Of a stretch of 9,080 nt of DNA, positions 1 to 7,200 are shown in pieces. Both the position numbers and the translations under genes were made by a program. The DNA is from RI-92 sp040235555 (GTDB lineage Bacteria; Pseudomonadota; Gammaproteobacteria; UBA6429; Thiohalophilaceae), in the NCBI GenBank assembly GCA_040235555.1, contig JBECKZ010000259.1:1-9080 (forward strand), written 5' to 3'. Positions within the stretch are counted from its first letter, which is position 1. Each line of letters begins with the position of its first letter. A model generated the notes under the pieces. That model had not been told where the DNA came from and ran no database searches. It worked only from the letters and a program-made list of their open reading frames with translations.

Positions 1-430
1 ATTTCGTCGTCAGAAAACCAAAGTTATCCACGCCGGCCAGGCCGATGATGCGTTTGTCGACCAATGCCGTCTTGAAGGAATTCTGTGAGCCGGAACATAA
101 ACCGTAGAGCACAAACCGATCACTGCCATAGTGTTGCTGGACATAATCCAGTGCACTCGAGACCTCCTGGATGATGCGCTCAGTCGGATCAAGCTTGTCT
201 GTCCGCGCCGGACTGTCCCCGATCCCGGATAAATCAAAGCGCAAGACCAGGAAACCCTGTTTGACCAGGGCCCGTGATAACTTCACCGAGGTACGTGATG
301 CGCCGACATGATGCATCAACCCGGAGTTCAGGATCACGACCGTTGGCTTTGTCGCATCGATGGTATCCGGCAGCCCGATCACACCACTCAACTTGTCGGT
401 CTCACCGATGTGGGCAATTTCTTCATGCAT
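1..430 (-). CDS. Alpha/beta hydrolase with Cys nucleophile elbow, exosortase-hydrolase-1-like (3' end outside window)
   Basis: The first 143 codons are visible; the gene runs off the left edge. I chose the ATG at 430-428 because the protein then opens MHEEIAHIGETDKLSGVIG, a normal first strand for this fold. Early features are an N-S-G-L-M-H-H segment (residues 35-41, near the oxyanion position), then L-R-F-D-L-S-G-I-G-D-S (63-73), the strand/turn typical of alpha/beta hydrolases. The nucleophile elbow is G110-L-C112-S-G114, so cysteine stands where serine is usual. The acid and histidine would lie outside the window. No signal peptide or membrane helix is seen, so a cytoplasmic enzyme is expected. 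From memory, exosortase-A-associated hydrolase 1 proteins (TIGR03100 type) also carry Gly-Leu-Cys here. It is the last visible gene after an NRPS without a release domain, so a role in chain release, editing or transfer is inferred. The fold is near certain; the substrate is unknown. Confidence 0.85.
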   Translation of the reverse strand, partial: MHEEIAHIGETDKLSGVIGLPDTIDATKPTVVILNSGLMHHVGASRTSVKLSRALVKQGFLVLRFDLSGIGDSPARTDKLDPTERIIQEVSSALDYVQQHYGSDRFVLYGLCSGSQNSFKTALVDKRIIGLAGVDNFGFLTTK

Positions 431-455
431 GGCGGCTAAATCACTTCTTCCATTA
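428..455 (-). promoter_or_regulatory. Translational-coupling junction between the two hydrolases, with a 5-codon mini-ORF
   Basis: The stop of the upstream hydrolase (TAA, 455-453) overlaps an ATG (453-451) as TAATG. That ATG opens a tiny reading frame, M-E-E-V-I, closed by TAG at 438-436. Five bases later is the ATG (430) of the next hydrolase. A purine stretch GGAAGAAG (451-444), inside the mini-ORF, is the only plausible ribosome-binding site for the 430 start. Its 13-nt spacing is rather long. Terminating ribosomes could pass from the TAA to the mini-ORF and then to the 430 ATG. The mini-ORF may equally be chance. Confidence 0.35.
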
Positions 456-1214
456 CTCTTCCTGTAACAGCGTTGTCTGGATACGCTTCAGGATTTCATA
501 GGGTAATAAAAACGTGCCGTTGATATCGGCCTTCATCCAGGTATCGGTATCGTCCAGATCCGAATTGTCGACACGCAGTTTGACCGCCTGCTGGTCCAGC
601 GATGCAATCAATCGATCGGCATTGGCGTTGGCCTGTGACAGTATGAAATGTAGCGACGCAGGTTTTTCCAGCTCACTGGCCTGGATGCTCATTGACTGCA
701 GTTCCTGTTGCGTCGCTGTGGTAATCGGGTAACCGTTGACCCACATGGTACCATTGTTGGTCGGATCCGGCTTGCTGTGTTGTGTCAATACCCCCAGGTA
801 ATCACTACCGTTTAGCACCGGGTCCCACAGCGTGATGTGCTCGATACCATTCATGAGTTGACTGGCAAGCACACCGATAGACGCACCCAGTCGCAGACCG
901 ACCAGCTTGATGTGGTCCATGCCACTGAATTCTGCCAGTTGCTGCGCGGCCGCCACGGTATTCGCCACCGCGGTTGCCAGACTGAAACTCTCGCCCGCCG
1001 AATCGCCGGTACCGGCGTAATCGAAGCGCATGCTCGGTACACCGGCACGCGCCATATTCATACACAAGGTGCGCAGCGCCCGATGTGTGATCATGTATTC
1101 CTGTCCATAGGGGTAACAAACCAGGAGTGCGAAATCGCGAATCAGCGTTCCTTCCGGCTCATGCATCACACCATATAACTGTTCCGCTGTGTCCCCAAAG
1201 AAAAAACTTTCCAC
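453..1214 (-). CDS. Alpha/beta-hydrolase-fold protein lacking the Ser-His catalytic pair, exosortase-hydrolase-2-like
   Basis: The product is 253 residues, full length for a compact alpha/beta hydrolase. It opens with F-F-F-G-x9-G-V-M-H-E-P (residues 4-20), resembling the FFFG...LFGVYHPP start of small hydrolases found near NRPS and exosortase genes. This supports the GTG start at 1214 over the internal ATG at codon 17. M-R-F-D-Y-A-G-T-G-D-S (62-72) is the usual strand before the elbow. The elbow itself is G106-L-R108-L-G110, with Arg where the nucleophile should be. The last histidine is H189, in a predicted strand, so the usual C-terminal catalytic His is absent too. It is therefore probably not a conventional serine hydrolase. 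It could be a partner or scaffold for the Cys-type hydrolase next door, or use another chemistry. From memory, exosortase-associated hydrolase 2 (TIGR03101 type) also has Gly-Leu-Arg here, which would make Arg a family trait rather than damage. Its start overlaps the NRPS stop by one base. Confidence 0.85.
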   Translation of the reverse strand: MESFFFGDTAEQLYGVMHEPEGTLIRDFALLVCYPYGQEYMITHRALRTLCMNMARAGVPSMRFDYAGTGDSAGESFSLATAVANTVAAAQQLAEFSGMDHIKLVGLRLGASIGVLASQLMNGIEHITLWDPVLNGSDYLGVLTQHSKPDPTNNGTMWVNGYPITTATQQELQSMSIQASELEKPASLHFILSQANANADRLIASLDQQAVKLRVDNSDLDDTDTWMKADINGTFLLPYEILKRIQTTLLQEE

Positions 1215-1227
1215 TATTGAGACTCTT
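1212..1227 (-). promoter_or_regulatory. Ribosome-binding site and TAGTG overlap deciding the GTG start of the Arg-elbow hydrolase
   Basis: AAGAG at 1227-1223 lies 8 nt before the GTG at 1214-1212. The GTG shares its first G with the TAG stop of the NRPS (1216-1214), giving TAGTG. The spacing and overlap support translation coupled to the NRPS, so equal expression of synthetase and hydrolase is likely. Confidence 0.55.
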
Positions 1228-4200
1228 GCCTCTTATTGAAAAACTTGCCGAATAAATTTGTTACTGCTGATTTCTCGTGTCCTGGCTTTTCTGCGCTGAC
1301 CACTGGCTCCGCCACCGGTGCGGTATTGACCTGTGCTGTTACTGGCTCGCCATTCACTGGATAGGCATTGGCAATCTGACCCAGGGTGCTCATCACGAAT
1401 ATCCGCGGCGGGATCACTACACCTTTTTCCTGGCGCGCACGATTGGCAACCTCCAGTGATAACAGTGAATGCCCGCCAACATCGAAGAAATTATCGTTGA
1501 GACCGACGGCATCCAGTTTCAAAAATGTACGCCACAGGTCTGCATAATATTTTTCTGATGCCGTTGCTGGCAATTGCCCCACGCCTACCTCATGCGCCTG
1601 ACTTGATAACGCATGGCTCGACAATGTCTTGCGATCAATCTTGCCATTGGGCGTCAGGGGCAGGCTCTCGACGACAATAAATTGTTCCGGGATCATGTAT
1701 TTTGGTAGCGACTGCGCCATGTGTTTGCGAATTTGCATGATACTGTTTTTAGCGCCTTGCGTTAACGTGTAAAATGCCACCAGTTTCTGCGCAGGTGCGC
1801 TGCCATGAATCACCACTGCCCCGTTCTCGATATCGGGATAATCCAGCAGGCGCGCCTCGATTTCACCGATTTCGATGCGATAACCACGCAGCTTGATCTG
1901 CTGATCCAGACGTCCCAGGTATTCCAGCTGTCCGTCGCTAGTGAGTCGGACCTTGTCGCCGGTTTTATATAATTTACCGGCGGCGAAGGGATTATCGATA
2001 AACCGCTCGGCAGTCAGTTGCTCGCGCTGGTGATAACCAAGGGTCACCCCGTCACCGCCGATGCACAACTCACCTGTGGCACCTTCCGGCACCAGTTGAT
2101 GATCTGCATCCAGAATATAACAGCGAGTATTAGCTAGTGGTTGACCCAGATATATCTGACCCGCGTCCTGCACCTGCATGCAGGTCGACCACACCGTGGT
2201 CTCGGTGGGACCGTACATGTTCCACAGTTGTCCGATCTTTGGCAACAGCTCACGCGCCAGGTCCTGCGCCAGGCCCTCGCCACCACACAGCGCCTTGAGT
2301 TTTGCGGCACCGCTCCAGTCGCTGGCCAACAACAGGCGCCAGGTTGATGGGGTGGCCTGCATCAGGGTAACAGCATGTTCGTTGAGTAAACGAATCAGGG
2401 CTGTGCCATCGGCAACTTCGTCCTTTGTCGCCAACGCTATCTTGCCGCCCGCCAGTAACGGTAAATACAGTTCCAGTACCGCAATATCAAACGACAAGGT
2501 CGTCACCGCCAACAACACATCGTCTGCCTGCATGCCCGGTTGTTGTGCCATGCTGCTCAGGAAATTCACCACCGCACCATGGGGGACAACTACACCCTTG
2601 GGCAGCCCTGTCGAACCGGAGGTGTAAATGACATAGGCGGGTGCATCCGCGGCAATTTTAATCGCCGGCTGATCCGCATCGGCAGATGCCAGCTCGGCTG
2701 CCAATGTCTCCATGGCAATACGCTGTTTTATCTCGGGATAAAGTTTGAAATATTTCTCGTTGCCAATGAGATGATGAATCCCGGCATCCTGCACCATGAA
2801 CTGCAACCGATTCACAGGGAAATCCGGGTCCAGCGGCAGATAGGCGGCACCGGCTTTTAAAATCCCCAGCAACACCACTAGCATGTCAACAGAACGATCC
2901 ATGCTGACACCAACCAGCTCACCGGGGCTGACACCCTGGCCTATTAAATAATTCGCCAATTGATTGCTTTGCAAATCCAACGCGGCATAGCTGATATTGT
3001 TTTCACCGGAGACAACTGCAATCTTATCGGCATGACTGCGCAAGGACGGTTCGAGCAAGGCCACCATGTTTGGATTGGCCCGCCAGCCAAGTTCAGGTCC
3101 GACCAGACGTGATAACTGCGCCGCATTTTCCTCTGCGCTGTATCCGGTGTAAGCAGCCACAGATTTGTTGTGATCGGCGAGGACCTGATCCAGCAAACCA
3201 CAATAGTATTGAGCAACCCGTTCCATGCTGGCCTGTTTGTACAGAGCCGTGGTGTAGATAATGCCGCCTTCCAGAAAATCCCCACGGCGTTTGAGCCACA
3301 TGTTGAAATCCAGGGCCGATTCCCGGAAAGGCAGATTAATTTGTTCGACCTCGATGTCACCCATCTTCCGCTCACGCCGTGTCACATCCTGATAGGTAAT
3401 CGAGGTCTGAAAGATCGGGGAACGGCTAAGGTCGCGCGGCGGGTTCAGGATCTCTACCAGTTTTTCGAATGGGACTTCGCCGTTATCCAGCGCCTGCAAA
3501 GAAACGTCCTTGACCCGCTGCAGGTATACCATAAAGTTTTCATGTGGATCGATGCGTAATCGCAGTGGCAGGGGATTCACGAACAAACCGATCACCGCTT
3601 CGACGTCCTTGTTGCGATCGGCCACTGGCGCACCGACCACCAAATCAGTTTGCTCGGTGTATTTATGCAACATCAGGCCATAATTCGCCAGCAACAGCAT
3701 AAAGATCGAGACATCGTGTTGTTTACAGAAAGCGTTGAGCCGATCCACCGTGCCGGGTTTGAACACAAACTCGACGGTTTCACCATCACTCTCATCGTTT
3801 TCAGGACGCGGAAAGTCAGCAGGAAACTCCAGGACCTGCAGCTCGCCGGACAATTGCTCAACCCAGAAGTCTATCTGCTTTTTGGCCGCATCTGACTTTA
3901 TAAACTCGGCATTCCAGCTGGCGAAATCCGCATACTGAATAGTCAACTCCGGCAAGGCTTTATACTCGAAACCGGCATGCTTGCGATACAGTGTGGTGAT
4001 CTCGTGCACGAAAATGTCGAACGAGCCGCCGTCGAAAATCACATGGTGCGGCATGATAAACAACGTGTGCCAGTCATCGGCAAACCGGATCAGCTCGGCG
4101 ATATACAATGGATAATCCTGCAGCGAGAAGACATGCTTCTGGCGACTGGAATAATACTCTACAAACATCTGTTGCTGTTTGTCTTTCTCTACTCCGTTCC

Positions 4201-7200
4201 AGTCGAGCAAGGGTACCGCAGGATAATCCTCGGACACGATAGGCTTTGCATGCACTTCATCGTCGGCCACGATCTGATAACGCATGGATTCCTGGCGTGC
4301 CAGGAATTCCGCGAAGGCGGCATTGAAGGCATCCAGGTTCAGTTTACCCCGGAAGTGAAACGCGGTTGGCAGATTGTAAGCAGAGGTTGGTCCGTTCAGT
4401 TTCTCCATGAACCACAAGCGCTGTTGCGCAAATGACAGCTCGCGCCCGTCAGGATTCGGGCGTTTATGGATGTGGTCGCGTTGTTGTGTCTGCGTTCGAT
4501 CGGCTAGTTTGTTCTCGACCAGCGCCGCAAGCTTGCGTAGTGTGGGTGCACTGTAGATTTCACGATAACTCAGGCGGATCGCCAGGGTCTCTTCGATGCG
4601 CGCAATCATCTGCGCGATCAGAATCGAGTGACCGCCCAGATCAAAAAAGTTATCGTCCAGGTTGCTGCTGGAGGTTTGCAAGGCGAACTGCCAGATCGGC
4701 AATAACTTTGCCTGCACCTCGTTCAAGTCCTGCGCAGGTGCTGCGGCTTCTGATTGTACCGATACATTTTCGGAACTGGCTGGATGCAATTCCAGTTGTG
4801 CCAATGCCTTTCTATCCAGCTTGCCGTTGAGTGTCTGCGGCAGCGCCTCCAGGATGAGCAGGTGATTGGGCAACATGTAGTCCGGTAAATACGCGGCAAG
4901 GTGATGTTTGATCTCGGACAGTTGCGGTTGTTGGCCTTGTGCCACCACATAGGCCACCAGGCGTTGATCCCCTTCGGCAACACTGATGATCCCCAACGCA
5001 CAGTCCTGTATCTGTGGATGTTTGCGCAGGATGACCTCGATCTCACCCAGCTCAATCCGGTAACCACGCAGTTTGACCTGGTTGTCCATGCGCCCGAAAT
5101 ATTCCAGCAGGCCGTCCCGGGTCCAGCGTGCCTTGTCGCCGGTACGATAGAGCTTGCCTTCACCATAAGGATTATCGATAAAGCGTTCGCGAGTCAGATC
5201 ATCGCGAGCGAGATAACCCGTTGCTACCCCTGCGCCACCAATGAGTAATTCACCTGGCATGCCATCGGGCAACAATTGCTGATGTTCATTGGCGATAAAA
5301 CACTGGGTGTTGCCAATGGGATGCCCGATCATCACCGGGCTATCAGGATTCTGGATCAAGTGACAGGTCGACCAGACTGTGGTCTCGGTCGGGCCATACA
5401 TATTCCAGACTGCTTTGCAGATCGGTACCAGTTGCGCGACCAGGTCCGCGGGGAATGCCTCGCCACCACACAACACCGTAAACTGCTTATTACCCTGCCA
5501 GTCTGCCTGTAATAATAATTTCCAGGTGGACGGCGTGGCCTGCATAACATTGACCTGATGCTGCTCGATGAGCGCACGTAAACGATTGCCATCGACTATA
5601 TCATCACGGGTGGCCACCACGACACTCGCTCCCACCCATAGTGGCAGGAATAATTCCAGCACCGAAATATCAAACGACAAGGTGGTCACGGCCAGTAATT
5701 TATCCTTGGCGGACAGGCCAGGTTGTTGACTCATGCTCTGCAGAAAATTGGCCACCGCCCGGCGCGGGACCTGCACACCTTTGGGTTGACCGGTGGAACC
5801 GGAGGTAAAGATCACATAGGCCGGTGACTCACCATCTATCTGCACCTGGCAGCTTGTATCTGGTTGCGTATTAATGCGCTCGCGATCCTTATCCAGTAAC
5901 AACAGCGACTGATCTGGATACAGGGATTGGTAAGCAGCCTGAGTCAGGATCATTGCTGGTTCGGCAGTATCCACCATGTAATGCAGTCGCTCATCAGGAA
6001 ATGTGGGATCCAGCGGCACATAACCGGCTCCAGCCTTCCACACACCAAGCAAACACGGCAGCAGATCGCTGTTGCGGTCCAGGCAGATACCGACCAGGTC
6101 GCCGGGTTTGACATTGCTGTCTTGTAACAGATGCGCGATTTGATTCGACAGCGTATCGACCTGCGTATAACTCAGTTGTGTTGCTTCACACACAAGCGCA
6201 AGGCTGTCCGCTGAACGTGACATCACCTGTGCAAGCTGCTCGACCAATTCAGGTATGTCCTGCCGTGGCCCGCTGGCTTTTTTCACATAACTGGCTAGCC
6301 ACTCCGGATTCGTCGGTATCAATGGCAAGGCGGACAATGGTCTATTGGCATCGTTGCAAATTTCTTCCAGCAAGCGATGATAGGTTTGCAACCAGCTCAG
6401 GACGGTCTGATTGCTAAAACGACCCTGATTGAACTGGCACTGCAGAGTTAATTCGCGGGTATTATCGGCCACGTTGAGAAACAGATCGAAATACTCATAG
6501 CGGCGGGGATTGGCGCCCACCGTCATCTCGGTGTTGCCAAACCGGAAACTGTACATGTCCTGGTCGAGATTAAACATCACTGAGGCCAGGGGCGCGGTAT
6601 TGAGATCCCGCTGCAAAGGCAGGCACCGCAACAGGCCGCCCTGGGTAATATGCTGGTGTTCGGATTGTTCGAAAAAGCTGTCGCGAAATTCCGTCAGCAA
6701 CTGCTGCAGTGGAGTCTTCTCATCTATATTAATAAGTATAGGTAAGGTGTTCACACAGTGGCCGATCACACGATTCAAACCGGTCATGGCCTGACCGGCC
6801 GACGGCAACGCCACCACCACCGAGTCATTACCGCTCAGGCGATTCATCAGGCTGCCAAAAGCTGCTATCAGCAACACGACCAGACTGCATTTGTGTTTTT
6901 TGGCCGTCTCCCGCAAATGATGCACGAAATCCGCATCCAGGGTGTATTCCTGGTAACTGGCCACGAGCCGGCGTTCGCTGCTGCGTGGAAAATCTGTCGG
7001 TAACTCCAGCGGGGCCGGTAACTTATGATATATCCTGGTCCAGTAATCCAGGTCCTGGTGTTGCTTGTCCTGATACTCCTCGCTGGCCAGGGCGTGCATG
7101 TAATCAATGAAGTAATCTTCGGGTTGCAGCGTTATCCCGGTCGCTGACAGCTGCTGGCTGTACAACAGGGCCAGGTCTTCCAGCAACACCGCAAAGGACC

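Noticed and set aside
805..1119. Minus-strand 104-codon frame inside the Arg-elbow hydrolase
   Set aside because: It overlaps a full-length protein with clear fold motifs in another frame and has none itself.
2178..2627. Plus-strand open frame of 149 codons
   Set aside because: It lies wholly antisense to the A2 adenylation domain, has no recognisable motifs and a composition typical of a shadow frame.
3977..4435. Plus-strand open frame of 152 codons
   Set aside because: Antisense to the C2 domain of the NRPS; no domain or plausible start context, so treated as a shadow.
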